Assembly: GCA_011503125.2 (NCBI GenBank)
Contig: WWBZ02000007.1
Location: forward strand, 1,426,001-1,490,000
Source of the DNA: Botryosphaeria dothidea
Lineage: Eukaryota; Ascomycota; Dothideomycetes; Botryosphaeriales; Botryosphaeriaceae
DNA length: 64,000 nt
Direction: 5' to 3'
The position numbers were made by a program, and so were the translations under genes. The notes under the pieces were generated by a model. That model was not told where the DNA came from. It worked only from the letters and a program-made list of their open reading frames with translations, and did not search any database. Positions 33,304-46,609 of the stretch are shown here, one piece after another; the stretch's first letter is position 1, and each line of letters starts with the position of its first letter.

Positions 33304-35009
33304 ATGTCGCGCTTCTCCAGCCCGCCGCTTCCGGGCCTCGAGCCCCCGAGCTCACCCCCGCTGCTTCCGACCACCACCTCTCGCAAGAAGCGCGCCCGCT
33401 CTCCGTCGTCGTACGAGACCAATGAATCCTCCCATCACACCTCCAGCGACCCCTTCGTCTTCTCCAGTGACGATGCTCCCGACGACGTCGAGAACTATAA
33501 CAGCCCAGTGCGCAAGAAGAGACAATACACAGGCACATGGTTCGCACACGGGCACAAGCCAAAATCCGCAAGGCCCCAGCCTAAAGCTGAATTTTCCAGG
33601 AACCAAGACAGTGGCGTCTGGCTGCCTAGCGACTCTTCAGATGACTCGCTGATTGAGAAGCTGGCTGCTGCCAGCACCGGCCCACCCCTCTTTGGCCAGG
33701 TCGCAAGACCCAGTGAGCCTGAGCCAACTCCGCTGCCTGCCGTGCGCTCGGTGCGTCTTGCAGAACAACCCTCAGCCGAGCAAAGACTCGCCCAAGAAAA
33801 GATACACCATTGCGTGGAGGAGGGTAATGAGAGGGTCGATCTATCGTGAGCCCCCTTAGGCGCATTGCAGTTCATACAATTCCTAATCGTGATAGGGGAA
33901 TGCAATTGCGCTCCATTCCCGACGACCTACTGCCGCAATTGAATCACCTGATTCGCCCTCCGAAGATTGGCCCCGAAGTCCCTTCCGAGGAAGCTTACGA
34001 GTCCTTCACCCCATCGCTTCAATTGTACCTGCCTAGAAACCAGCTGCGCACCCTGCCTGGCGCAATCTGGAATCTTGAGAACCTCGGGGTACTCAGTCTG
34101 CGCATCAATAAGCTAACCGAGATTTCTCCGGCCATTTCCAACCTCAAGAACTTGAAGGAGTTGAATCTGGCTGGAAATAGACTGCGATGGCTGCCTTGGG
34201 AACTTCTCCAGCTTGTGCCGCCAAAGGGGAACTTGACCCGTCTCAGTGTCACGCCAAACCCATTTGTTAAGGGGCTCTGTGCGTATGAAGCATTAGAGTT
34301 GCCCACGGACCCCGTGAAGATGCAGCAGCTGGTGAATGAATTCAAGACGGAGCTGGAGGAGGACGATTTCGAGAGCGTGGATCAGAAGGAGCAATTCCTC
34401 TGGTCTTTGAGGCTTCATGAGTCAATGCTCCAAAAGATGCGTGAGCACGCCGATATTCCAGAGCTTTCCGAGGACGCATCGACAGCGCCGGTGTCATTCA
34501 AGCCGCCGCTCTGGAAGCAAGAATCCGTCTTCATTGCCTCCACAGCGGTAGCCCGCATGGAGTTCGACGGCCGCCTGCAGTCCGGCTCGCCCCAGCGTCC
34601 CTCTTCGACCACCTACGAAACCACATCTTTCCCCGTCCCCTCCGTCGGCCACTCTCCCGCAGACGACCTTCCTGCTTCTTCCTCCCGCGTCCCTTCTCTC
34701 TTCGAGCTCTCCCTCCGCTCCGCCGCCAAGGCCGTCCCCAACACCGAAATCCTGCGCGACCTGCTCCCCTCCGACACGCCCGCGCCCGTCCTCGACGCCC
34801 TCGACGAGGCTTGGCGCGTCCAGCAGAGCGGCGGCCAGCAGTGCTCCGTCTGCAGGAAGGAGTACATCCTGCCGCGCGCCGAGTGGCTCGAGTACTGGCA
34901 CTACGTGCCGGACTCGCTCGTTTGCTCGGCCGACGACGCGTTTTTGCCGTTTTTGAGGAGGGCGTGTAGTCTTGGGTGCGCGGCGGCGGTGCGGGGTGGG
35001 GAGATTTGA
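33304..35009 (+). CDS. Leucine-rich repeat protein with C-terminal CxxC motif
   Basis: Two exons (33304-33845, 33896-35009) give 551 residues. The intron has a CTAAT branch and joins VDLS to GMQLRSIPDDLL, making the first repeat continuous. The N-terminal 170 residues are disordered, Ser/Pro-rich with basic clusters (RKKRAR, VRKKRQ) that could be nuclear signals. Then come leucine-rich repeats (LYLPRNQLRTLPGAIWNL, LGVLSLRINKLTEISPAISNL, LKELNLAGNRLRWLPWELL). A variable region follows, and near the C-terminus a conserved QCSVCRKEYILPRAEWLEYW segment with one CxxC. LRRs mediate protein contacts. Proteins with this layout occur across Pezizomycotina, but I know of no assigned function. Intact. 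Confidence 0.85.
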
Positions 35010-35752
35010 TGATGTTGACTTGGATTTTTCTTTTCTCCTTAAGGACGGCTTTTGATTGTGATATGGATTTGTAAAGGAGCGGTGTGTAAATCTTTTTAAT
35101 GCGCAGGCGTTTCGAGGCGGTGGGACACTGTGTTACGGGGGATTTCCATCTTTGGGTAGCCTGGCGTCGGTGGGTTATTCATTTTGTGTCTGTGACACGC
35201 GGGTCGAATATTTTTCGTTTTATTGCTGCGCCTGGCATATCTGGCTGCATCTCTGGGATATCTTCCGCGAATTCTTCCTGAGAGCTTTCTGTTTGGCCTG
35301 GGTGACTGGATGATTTGCTTGGGTGATGAAAGCTCGGAACGATTCAGGTTCAAGAGGGCAAGCTGTAAATTCTGTGAGCAGTTGACCGTGGTTAGATAGA
35401 TGTGCATGCAATAGCGGATTCAAGTCGAGTCTGCAGCCCCCGAGGACTGACAGAAGGAACCGGAAGCAGATATAAAAGGTTTGATGAAATCGAGAGTGTT
35501 TTCATTGCTTTGCAAGAATGATCCTCTCGGCCCCCGGTTCGGCGAAGTATTGATTTCATTCGAGATCGATGGTTTGAAAAGAAGGCTTACAGCGCTCCCA
35601 TCGCGCTACGAGGACCCGCCCCAGACCCACACGGTATGCTACCTGGCCTCTCCAACCTACAATCATGACATTGAGTACTGGTGCTGGCTTCAGAGGGTTG
35701 CCTCCGCTGTCCGGCAGGGTGAGTGGTTGTATTTGACTCGGCTTCGTTGAGA
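35010..35752. other. Intergenic
   Basis: 743 bp between the LRR gene end and the HET pseudogene. Nothing supportable is seen. Confidence 0.4.
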
Positions 35753-37150
35753 TTAGTTGTCCTTTTTGAGCGGTATTCGAGGAAGCGAAATCTCGAAGAA
35801 TATGCCTGCTGGCCTGTCATTGATCTGCTGGACGAATAGCGAACGGATTGCAGGTCCATACCTGGAATGGAACGACTTATCTTCCAAATCTCTGTACAAA
35901 TTCACGAGTTCTTTCTGATCAGATGAGCCGGCCCCGGTTACGGAAGGCGCAAGGACAGAAAATGATACAGTGCTTCTGCTTGACTTGATCAGTAAACCGC
36001 GGAAATGGAAATTCTCTGTCGACGAGCTCCAGGACCAACTTTGTAGGACAATACCATCTTGAACGCCCATCGTAAGATCTTCACCTCGTTCTGCTTCCCA
36101 CAGAATTACAAGATCAAAGTCTTTTTCGGGCAGGCCGTATATGCGTTCTTCCAAGTTTCCGTAGATGCGTCGAAAGATACCAGGCAGCGCGTTATAAATG
36201 TCTCCTTTGTATTGTGACTCCCGTCTTGCATCCTATCTTACACATTCTTTGAATAGGCCAAAAGCGTTTGCGTGGGGTTTGTCTAAATTCATGAGAGAAT
36301 CAGATTCTGACGAAGAATCCCACGGGGTTAGGTAGTTCCCCGTAATTACAGTGCGGGAACATTTGAAAGCCAGTTGCCAGTCCGTGAAAAGAAGCCTTTG
36401 AGAGAGTACTGTCTCCGGATATCGTCGTCTTGCACGATGTACAAGCGATCTACCCATAGATACGGCATATTTAGTTTCTCACACACCGTGATGGCATCCA
36501 AACCGGTTTTGGGCAAACCGGCGAAGTGCAAAGAATCATCTACACTGAACGCCTCGAGGTTTGATCTGGTGGTTCCCACTTAGTCGTCTTGTCTTCTGCC
36601 CCAAACATAGCTCAGAGCGGCAAAAATTGCCTGTTTCGGTGCCCGAATAATGCACTTCCTTCTGATGTCGACCAATTTGAAGTTCTCAGGAAAGTCTTCG
36701 GTAGTCACTGATCCATCGTCTGAGTGATGGTGATTCGAATTGCAATCTTCAAGCCAGGCCCTCACTTTTGACCAGTTTATCTGAGCTCCGGTTACTGAAT
36801 AGGGTGATGCTGGGTCTTTACTTGGCTGTCCCTGCGCACGCGCATAACTCAACAACATACGACATGCGGTCTGTCCCTTGGTGTGAAAAAAAAAATGCAG
36901 TCTTCCGATCCGTTGCGATTTTCATATGAATATTCGCATCTTTGATAATCATTCCGTCTTGAGCCCGACCATCAAACGTTTCCGTGATCATCCGGCAGAA
37001 TTGACAAGCGTAACGTTGCTTTATATGAGACAAAGGACCGAGGTCGATCATGGGAGCAGCTTCCTGCTCCAGACACACGAGTAAGTGGTGAAGCCGAAGA
37101 TGCTGGCAGAAACTGCAAAGAGAGGCTGAAGCGCGTTGACTCTTCGCCAA
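35753..37150 (-). pseudogene. HET-domain (heterokaryon incompatibility) pseudogene
   Basis: Pieces of one HET protein lie in order in different frames. The N-terminal LCSFCQHL..LGPLSHIKQRYACQFC segment is at 37150-36890. Then come FAALSYVWG and, after an in-frame TAA near 36580, LPKTGLDAITVCEKLNMPYLWVD. The C-terminal LQSWSWSSS segment characteristic of the family is at 36154-35753. A frame change coincides with a 10-base A run (36885-36894 region). The middle part of the HET domain after IVQDDD is missing or scrambled. Functional HET genes trigger cell death on fusion of unlike strains. This copy cannot make a complete product, so it is a relic. HET genes are often numerous and decaying in Pezizomycotina. 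Confidence 0.75.
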
Positions 37151-40100
37151 TGGAATTGTAGACGAGCTGTAGTGACTGCTTTGCCAACGCCCAAATTTGC
37201 GGGGAGACTCACCGCAAAATCAAGGGCAGCATCGGGCAATCTCTGGTCGCTGCATTATTTTACACTTTGCCCATCAGGACGATTAAGTTGAGGCTCAACC
37301 ATGAATCACGTATTCCCCACTCGAGGTGGGGGAACGCATGTATGGGGGCCATGATTCTGCGTACGTACATACACTGGTGAGAGAGACGAAAATTCCCCGA
37401 GCAATGCCTCTCGGAAGCGGGCCGAAGCGACATTGTGCTTCAGAGCAGCACGTAAAAGGAAGCTTGTGGACCGGTCGATAAAGACACGCGGTAAGGGGCG
37501 GCCCGCAGTTTTAAATAGGGATGTAGCAAGACTAAGATATTCTCCTGGAAGACTACCAGAAACGAAAAGCGGCGCATGCGGCACAGCAGGGAAAGAAGCG
37601 AGAAGCCGATTGACAGTTCGCTGATCGGGGCTCCCACATGACGCAAGCTTATTAAGGCCGAGATGGAGAGTCGAGAAGCATCCCGTAAGCACTCCAAGAC
37701 ACGCTGCGATTCAGGAAGTGTACCAAGCTACTGCTCCCACGTGTTCGATAGTCCCCAACGCTCGTGTTGAACGCCTCGTACCGGAGGATATTATTGCGGC
37801 ATTACGTAGATCCCACGTGCCTCTGGCGGACCAGTGACCCGCATCGGATGTTTTCCACGAAGATCCCGGACAATTGTGAGCGTGCTTCTAAGCCCCCACC
37901 GCGTGGACTGCGGCGCAGAAGAGAAAGATGATACGCGCAAGAAGGATGCGCATGCCTGCTCATCGAGATTCCACCTTCTGGCCGGCAAGTAGAGGCCGGC
38001 AACGGACGAGGGCGACGAGGGCGAGAAAGCCGCGTGTGAAGTGCAGGATGACAGAAGAGGCTTGCGCCCCGTCAGGAGACTGTTGTATTATTGCCACGTC
38101 TAGAAGCGGCTTGCTCGCGACGAAGACGCCACAACCGTGTCGCGGGTGGTGCGACAATATCGCGACTTGCCAGGTACCACCAACACGCCGGCCGGCCGGG
38201 CGAACGGCCGTGGCAGCCACACGGGAAAGACGGTTTGACGGTATGTGCAACAAGGGAGATGATCCGCATCAGCGTATGCCGTATTTGAACGATGACAAGA
38301 GAAATAGTCGGCTTTTCTTGGCGAGTGGGAACACCAAGACCACCGGCGTGGAAAGACAGATGGAAAAAAAAAGGGTAGCCGATAGCCTCGCGGCAGACTT
38401 TCTCTCTCCACACAGCATTCCTGTCTCCGCGGATTCGGGGACACGCACGTAATATATTCGGATGTAACCGACCCAGACCGGCAGTCAGGCCGAAACCGGT
38501 TCCTTCGAGCCGTTCCCTCGCCCCTCGCCGTGCCGTTGTGCCCGGCAACCAGGTTATCCCACTCGTGTCTTTTCTGTCTCATAACGACTCCTGGCCCGAG
38601 GCGCACCGGCTTGCGCAAGAGAAGGAAAAGAGGGGACCGCGCACCCCTTCCCGCCAAGCGAGGCGGGTGGGGACGCCGCACAACGCCCATTGCGAGCAGG
38701 TCCCCATAATTTTTCGCTTTCGACATCAGCTCTCAAACCGATCGAAATGCAGCCTCTTATCAAAGTGAGACGGAGCAACACCAAGAGAGCGAACGACCGC
38801 AGGTACAAGCGAGAGGGGATCAGGCAAAGCAAGGGGGGCTGCTGCCACGAGGCAGGCCGGGATCATCCTTCGACACCAAGCTCCTGCGTTTGGAACCTTT
38901 TGCTCCTCGACTCGAGACGGGAGAGCCTCGCCAAGCACGGCTTGCATCAGCCGCATCATTGCTCCATCGCCCATCGTGTCGAACGAAAGGGTAAGCGAGA
39001 ACGTGTGGAGATCTGGCCGGCGATGATGATCCACTGCACTTGGGCTACGCTACTGTTGCGTAGGCTCTTTCTCAATAGCATCGACAGGACTGGCCCCCAA
39101 ATCATCCCTCAAATGCTTATCCCCCCTTCCCATGACTCGCTCACGACCAATCCCCTTTCCCAGTCCGAATTTCGGACCATCCCCGCCGCCAGCCAACCCG
39201 TTCCTGATCTCGACCTTCCCCTTCCTTTCAGATTGCCCTTGCCCCGGTCTTCTTCGCTGCAACGCCGTGGCAATTAGGCAAGGCGCCACCGCAGATCACC
39301 GCACCGTTGAGGTTAAGAAGCCAAAAAGTGGGCGAAAGGGGAAAAAAAAGGGGAGACCGCCGCACGACAGATGCCTCATGCGTACGTAGTTCGAAAAAAG
39401 GGTCTTCTGTGGCGCTAGGCTGCTCAAACCCGCTGGCATCCGGGAACAAGGACGAAGGGTGGGATGGTCGATTCAAAGCCGAACAAAACACCGCGATTGC
39501 CTTTTCTCGCGTATCGGCGTGTGTTGTCTTTGCGCTGCATATAGACCTGCAGGCCGTATTCCCGTCGGGAAACAGCAAAGGGAAGCGACGTACCTGAACC
39601 CTGGGAAGAGGGAAAGTGAGGAGGATCTCCCTCTTGGCCGTCCTGCTTGTTGTTGCGTGTGGCCGCGCGTGAAGATCAGGCGTTCAGTGTGCGTTGCGAA
39701 CTGACTCGAATATACCGCGCCCAAAATGCACGTCGATGTGTAGCTCGAAACTGTAAATCAGTCCTTTTTAACCGGCGATGAAGTAAAAGGCGCTGTCGCA
39801 CAGAGGGCGCTCATCTAACCCCCCACCGGCGAAGTGACATGTCCGTCAATGGGACAGTTGTTGATTGAGCGCATGAAATGGCGAGATCTAGGTCCAGTTT
39901 TTGTTCGCTTCAGCGGTACGCTTTGGGTTGTTCGCCATAGGCCGTGTGGGGAGACAGCTCATTGATATTGGGATATGCTTAGTCGTCGACACAGGTACAG
40001 ATTAGTAAACTGGCACTGGAACGCTTGTGAGGGAGCCAGAGCATGTTTCGGGCTGGTGGGGAAAGCTTGGGCCCTGGTTGAAAAGTTGATACTACTGTCT

Positions 40101-40580
40101 GACGACGACGCGCCCCCGGCCGGCTATTCTCTTTTGCCCATGGTCGGAGTGGCCCACGCTTTTCTGACAGGAAACGGTCCGGTCTGTGCCACTGGTTCTA
40201 AATCCGTCGGCCAGAATCTTAATCCTTAAGTGGGGTGTAAATCCGTCTCCGTCGGAATCTTCTGCACGTGCGTCGCTGGCGGTCGCTATGTCCGGCTGCT
40301 TGGCATATCATAGTATTTGACCCTCATCAAAGGGGTATTAGGTATAAGCTATTGGCTGCTTGGCCATATTGCTGACGTACACGGTCGTAAATGGGTTTTG
40401 GAGACGAAGTTGAAGATGATAGCACAAAGGAAAGAAATGGTATCTGATGTCCCACCAAACTGCGCCATAGACGCCCGAACCCCTGTGTACGCATCCTACG
40501 TGCACAGATCAAACTCCAACGTGTCCCTCACTGGTTTTCCCCCCCCCCCCCCCCCCCTCACTCTCCCATTAATAGATCCC
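37151..40580. other. 3.4-kb gene-poor stretch
   Basis: Many short overlapping frames on both strands, none with recognisable domains, biased composition or plausible splice structure. Contains GGCCGGCC-rich palindromic sequence near 38190-38215 and a C19 run (40539-40557). It may hold unannotatable small or orphan genes; I see none I can support. Confidence 0.4.
40539..40557 (+). repeat. Homopolymer of 19 C
   Basis: An uninterrupted run of 19 cytosines just downstream of the stop of the 40581-41900 gene. Length is likely unstable in replication and sequencing. Confidence 0.9.
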
Positions 40581-41900
40581 CTACACAATACTATCGTCGG
40601 AGCGCCTCTCGTTATGGTAACGAGGTGGCGCTGTTTCCGTTATGTGCGTCACTTCCACGCTCTTGCTAATGTTCAAAGCTCCCGGTCGTGTTGCTCCGGC
40701 AATAATGTTCTCTTCAGATTCGCCGTCGCTTCCATTCCACTTTCCGCCGCCGGTCACGGTTGTTCTTGTGCCGGACCCATCGGGGCGAAGGGTATCCATG
40801 CCGTGAGAGTAGCTTGGGCTGCGCACGTATCCTGCCTTTTTCGAGCCGAGTTGGTTGGCGGAACTGCCCCAGTTTGGAGTGAAGCGGCTGGGATTCGTGC
40901 GTGGTGTGGAAAGACCAGTCTTGGAGAGAATCTTCTGGAGAAGCGGCCGAAGGGTGGCAACGCAGGCTGCCGTCATACCAACACCCGGCTCAATGGTAGA
41001 CCAGATTGCAACATCAGTGGTTTCATCTGCAATGAAGATTAGCAAAGTGATACTTTCGTGTGCCTTGAGCGCTTCAGTGACTTACAGAGGAAGTCATCAA
41101 GGGTCTTCAAGCTCTTGATGTAGGGAATGCGGACAAGGGTAGCTGTGCTGCCAATGGCTGCGAATCCGAGAATGATAACAACGACCATCTTGGTTCTCTG
41201 ATTCATATGAAGATCCCACACAATGAATCCCGGTAGAATGCCTTCAGGCAAAGTCAGTCATACATCCAGAAATGGCAAGGTAGAGAGGGAGAGGACGTAC
41301 CAAACGTCCAATCGGCAAAGGCAGCCAGGGCGCTTGCGGCGTAAGTGATGTTCGCGACCGTCTCTCGCGGCAAGCAGTGCTCGTTGTTGGGTTTGATGGT
41401 CCAGAAGGTGTGAATGGGCGTACACTGGAAAATGACGACGAAAAGATAGGCGGCTCCGAAAACGACCGAGGCGCCGTTGATGAAGTAGATGATCAGGATG
41501 TGAAGTCTCTTGACAGCAATCCGAAGTAGGAAAAGGCCGATTGCGACTTTGAGTGTTGAAGACGCTATCACGTAGAAGAGTTCACATATATACCAGAACT
41601 GCACAAGCGTTAGTGAGGGGTCGAGCGAATGGGTTCAGCACTGAGGCATACATGCAAAGCTTTCTCTACATCCTTTGGATCAAGTTCTGTATTGCGTCTT
41701 CCAGTTCCATAGTAGACGCCTCCGAGTTGAGCAACGAGATAGACGGTGAAGCAGCCCAGGGCGAGCATCATGACCCAGTCATCGATGCCCCAGGACTTGA
41801 TCATGTAGGCGCGAACATAGATGCGGAGGAGGACGACGAGCCAGGCGAGGATGAAGAACGTGGTACCAATGGCCAGCACCTGCTGGCTTCGATCATCCAT
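40581..41900 (-). CDS. PTH11/rhodopsin-like integral membrane protein (second)
   Basis: Four exons (41900-41652, 41598-41301, 41241-41086, 41026-40581) give 382 residues. Start is the ATG at 41900 (GCCATGG context); the open frame further upstream lacks an ATG. Seven membrane segments are predicted, with RIYVRAYMIKSWGIDDWVMM, KVAIGLFLLRI, FQCTPIHTFW with HCLPRE, and a final-segment motif (AIWSTIEPGVGMTAACVATLRPL) matching the rhodopsin-domain family. The cytoplasmic tail is Ser/Gly-rich. Same family as 22277-23676, but sequence similarity is limited to family motifs, so it is not a recent duplicate. Ligand and role unknown. Confidence 0.85.
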
Positions 41901-44900
41901 GGCGACGGGAGCGAATGGTGGAGTAGGTTCTGGCTGGGATCCGAACGAGGGGACGAGGAGCACTTAACCGCGACCTCGCCAAGGCCGGGGAGTGTGATGT
42001 CAGGCAGCGGGCAGGGTGAGAGGTTGGGAGGGTAATGGGCCAGACGGGACATATTTGCAGATTGACGTGTCCACGGTCTAGCTTTAGCCTGCGCAGGATG
42101 GCTCAGGAGGTAGGGATCTCTGCGGGAAGATGTGTCGCAGGACAGGCGGAGTGGAGCGCAAGAATCCCGCCGTGGCATGCGCCGGCGGGCATTATTGTTG
42201 GCAGCGATGACAGGCGACGCATGCAGCAGTTCGCGGCCGGCGCCGTGCCTGGTCACGGTTGGATGAGCAGGCAGTCGACTCACAAGGAAGGCGCTCCGGC
42301 GCTTGACAGTTGCTAACCGCTTCCACGCGGGCGCTCTGGGGGGCTCCCAGGCAGGGTCAGACGCAGGGGGCGCTGCAAGATCGTGCGGCGCTGGGCAACG
42401 CGGAGATTGGTGTAGGCGACGGCAAGCGGCCAGGCAGAAGGGCCAGAATGGGCAGCGCAGGCCCGGCACTTGCTGACCCGGTGCCCTCGCCCCGGGATCG
42501 CCTACTTGCGAAACAGTTAGCCGTGCCTGAAGATTGATAACTTAAAGCTCCGGCCATGCCGGACAGCAGCAGGTGCCCGCTGACATGTGAAGCCGCATGA
42601 GCTCGTGTGTGCGCTGACCCGCTGACGCTGCGTCCGCGGGGGCACGGGGTGACTGCTGTGCATCTGGCCGGGGAACAGCCAGCTTTTCGGCTGCTGCGTG
42701 ACGGTGGTGTGCAGCTGTGATGGTGCGAACGAAGGGCGCCGGTGCCTGGCGCGGCGCGGCAGGCGAATGGCAAACTTTTTCGCGCGTGCTAGCGGCGGGA
42801 GCGGGTTTGGGTCCAGATCTCAAACAACAGCATGCCTCATTATGATTCTTGTCCTCGTCAGGCTCTCGCTGCTGTCTCCGCATGCCTTGGAGGCGGGCCA
42901 CCAGCGCCTCGGTCGCTGGGAGCCGATCCTTGCCGGACTGGACCCAACGCACCCACTCCCCGCTGGGCCGCTGGGCGGACCCAGAGATGATTGTCTTTTG
43001 CCGGCCGCGCGTGCCGGAGGGCGCACCAGATGAAGTGCGCGAGAGCCTCATGGAGCGAGGGCGAGGGCGAGGGCGTGTGCACTCAGGTTGTGCAGGAGCT
43101 AGCGCGGCGGGCAGTGTTTCTTGCTGCAAGGAACGTGCCCGCGGCTGGGCAGGCGGCGCCGGATGGGGGAAGTCCTCGCTGCCAAACCTCAACGGCCTGC
43201 CCCTCAAACCTCCACGCTCGTCCACATGCAGCCATCGCTGCAGCCGTCGCCCTCACAGCCTGCCCGCCCTTCCGCGTGGCGATCCTGCCGAGGTGCTCAG
43301 GGCAGGCGCGGCCATCTCCCGCGGCACTCCCGCGTCGAGGCGCCTGCTGTTTCTGTCTCCACGTCTTTTCCTCCCTCTCTGCCAATCGCGTCCGCGCGCC
43401 TTTGGGCTGCAAGCGACCGAGTCAGCGCTGGCCGACCGCCAGGCACTCCCACCACCAGTTGCGCCTCTCCCTCGTCGTCATTCACCGCTCAGAGACGATC
43501 GCTCTTTCGGTCAATGTCGCTTCGAGTCAGCGCCTCTCTGATTTAAGCACGATCAGCGCCTGGATCCCCGCTGCAGCGCCACACCAACACGAGCAGATCC
43601 TCTTGCTCCCTTAGGACCCTGTCCCGTTCTCCTGGATTATTCAACATGCTCTTTGTCAATGCCTTTGACACACAATCTCCACGTCCTCTTTGCGTGAGCT
43701 CGGCTTTGCGCGGCTGCCAGAACGCGCCCCAAGGTCAATCGCTGGTGCGCTTGCAGTGGCGCCGCCGGAGCAAACATCGCTGCTTCAGGGCCGCTCGCTT
43801 CCTTCGCCCGCCGACTTCTCACACTTGCATTAGGGCGCCACACTCTATAGTAAAAACACCATCCTACGCCAACGCCTCCTACTGCTATTCTTCGGCAATC
43901 TTGAAGGAGATTTGACATTCTGAAACGCTCGTAGGTCATTCGCTCAGCGGTCGATCTCGATCTGGCGGTAGTCAGCTACGGGCCTATGTTTCCGAGGACT
44001 TCCGTTTGCACCGTGGAATTGCCGCTTTCGGAAAGCTAGACTCTCCAGCTCTGGGTGCGCTTCAATAATAGTGTATGAATTCAAGCTTACGACGTGCAAG
44101 CTTGGCGGAAGGCAGTTGCTTGTCGGCTGCGATGCCCATGTAGATGCAGCGTCACTCGAGTAGGGATCCGCTACTCACTGCTGATCAACGCGTAATAGGT
44201 GCAACATATTCGGTACTTGCTGATCCCCCAACTTCACTGCTTCTCCTTCCTGTCCCCGTGGCTACCCCGCTCTGCAGGTTGTCGATGAAACAAGGCTATG
44301 CGCATTGTTGAGGATAAGACTTTTGCCGACGCGTGACTAGCTGGCCGGCCTACGGTCTTCAGCCTGTGTGAGCATGCATATTTAGCGTACATCTTCGCCA
44401 TTTTGCTTTTTAGCTTGAGGAAGTTGATACCTATTGCTGAATCCCACCGGATAGCGCAGTTGGGATACCTATAAGGCTGCTATAACACCGGCTTCCAGGG
44501 CTGAAACAGTAGTCGCCGTTGCGAATGACATCCTGACCTATAGGCTCTGCAAGAATGATCCCATTTGAGCATCTCGACTTCCTGAAGCGGATCGGAGCAT
44601 TGCCGGCAAAATGATTAGATTGACCGGACATACTTCCGCAGCACGTTAACCTCCCGAGCCGCAAGGCACGCTGCCACACCTCACGATAGCGCAACGGTGG
44701 TAAGGCTAAGTGTCTGCTGTCGTCCTCGTTGAGCCACACCAGCACCAAATCCCACCGGAACACGAACACGATTTTGCGTCGAAAACCCCCATCCTCCACG
44801 CCGTCGGTATCTGCATTCCATGTACATGCATAAGTGTACCACAAATGCTCTTCCGAGGTTTCCTCCCAGCAAAAGCCTATAGCGGCTACTCCCGGAGCTT

Positions 44901-46526
44901 TGACCATTCTCGAGGCTTGGTACAATGCCCATGCAGGAATCTCACGCCCTCGTTCCGCCTTCTGGATTCACGAGCGAGCGACTGTCAGTAACCTTCTTAC
45001 CGAGCCCGCCTGCGCCTTCAACACGTGCGCGCACAGGACCGCCCCGTGGACGTTGCAACGGTGCGTTGCTTTCTTTCAATTCCGGCCGTCCCTATATTTC
45101 TTTTCCCTCTCTGCCGGGATCGACCGGATTGAGCCTCGAAATTTTAACTTTGGGGCTATCGGCGCCCTCGGCTGGAAACAGCTGCGCGAACGCTACATCG
45201 GACCGACGAGCGGTGGGTGCAGCATCCGTTCTTGATGAATGCCCTGCAGGCGAATTTCCGGTGAGGTGGACGTGCGGGTAGCTGGATTTGGACCGGGGTG
45301 CGCAGTCGAGGGGAACCTTGGCCTCCGCGATAGAGTTCGGGCGCTGCTGGCCGTCAGAAAAATCTTGTTTCTTCTTCTTCTTGCAATCGTGAGCCGAGAG
45401 AGCGATGCGGGACAGAGGGAAGTCAACGTTGGATCGTATGTAGCGTGGAGGTCCGGCACGAGGACCGTTGTGGTGGCGCTGGTGCATGAAGGTGATCGTC
45501 ACTGGTTGGCCATGCGCGCGGGACTGTTGAACTTGAGAGGTGGAAAATTGCGGACTGCGCTATGCGCATAGTGGGTGCATGATGGGAAGGAGGGACATTT
45601 GCGAAGGCGAGGCAAGCGCAGTGGGAGGCGGGTGTTGAGTAACGATGTTGGAAGGTTGTAGTCTTGCAGCGTGTTTCGGGCCGCGCTGCGTTCAGCTGAG
45701 ATTGTGAGTATGCCCATTTTCACCACTGAAGAAAGGAAATTGTCACGTAAATGGAGAGGCAAATGGGGAGGCATTAAATTGAAATTCAGGGTAAAATGGT
45801 CACTATTCAACCTGTATGCAACCCTGGACATATGTAGAAGGGGCGTTTTCGTTTGCTCTGGCTGCGGACTCCTCACCTATGACCACCGGACCAGCTCAAT
45901 CCTTAGTTTCTACCATGACCTCTGCTCTGGGAATTCTTTCCATGATGCGCACCTCAATTCCCATCACGATACCTACCGCAGCCACCACGCTGTGAATCGC
46001 CTCCTTATCCTCGGGGGTGAACCTGTTGAGCAATGCAACCGTATGATGACAGCCCATCTTGGGTTTGGGGAGGCTTCAAGAAGTTTTTGAAACTCAGTCC
46101 AACTGGATCTTGTTGCCTCATCTGCATGCCAAAGTGAAGCCCGGCGATGAGGTGTCTTTTGCTATCCAAGTTGATTAAAAGACTGCGGGAAGTGAAATAC
46201 TTCCCCGAATTGAACTCCAGCACTGAGACCGAGAAGCCTGACCTGACGATGCTCATCCACCCTTGGAAATTACCGAAGATGAGGAATTTGCACCTGGCGC
46301 ATGATACCTTCATATCCAGCGCAACCTTTCAGACGTATCCAAGCTACTTCCTATGCCACTTTCACAACCGACGGCGTAACATCTGTTCACAAATTATCCT
46401 CCGCACAAGCGCTTTAAGCATGGCGTAGACCTGTGGGCGCTCGAACCCTCCAAGCTCAGCATTCGGCTTACCAATTCTCAGAGGCCATCATTAAAGCATA
46501 AACAAAAGATCCCTACCTTCTCCGCG
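41901..46526. other. 4.6-kb gene-poor stretch, GC-rich at left
   Basis: 42000-43600 is GC-rich with long but unconvincing open frames on both strands. 43640-46520 has mixed composition. One minus-strand frame (44431-44925, 164 codons) is the least bad candidate, but shows no domain and is not called. Confidence 0.4.
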
Positions 46527-46609
46527 TGGGGAGTGGAAGCATTCATCCGGACAGCTTTGTCATTAGAAATATGCGACAGTTGCGCCCGGACGAATGCTTC
46601 CACTCCCCA
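46527..46609. repeat. MITE-like hairpin element, copy 2
   Basis: The left terminus (TGGGGAGTGGAAGCATTC at 46527) and right terminus (its complement ending at 46609) form a 27-bp inverted repeat with two mismatches. The same arm defines copy 1 (28761-28844), 17.7 kb away. The internal sequence differs between copies; both are about 83 bp. Confidence 0.75.

Noticed and set aside
44431..44925. 164-codon minus-strand frame
   Set aside because: No domain, no splice context, no signal peptide; composition like surrounding non-coding DNA.
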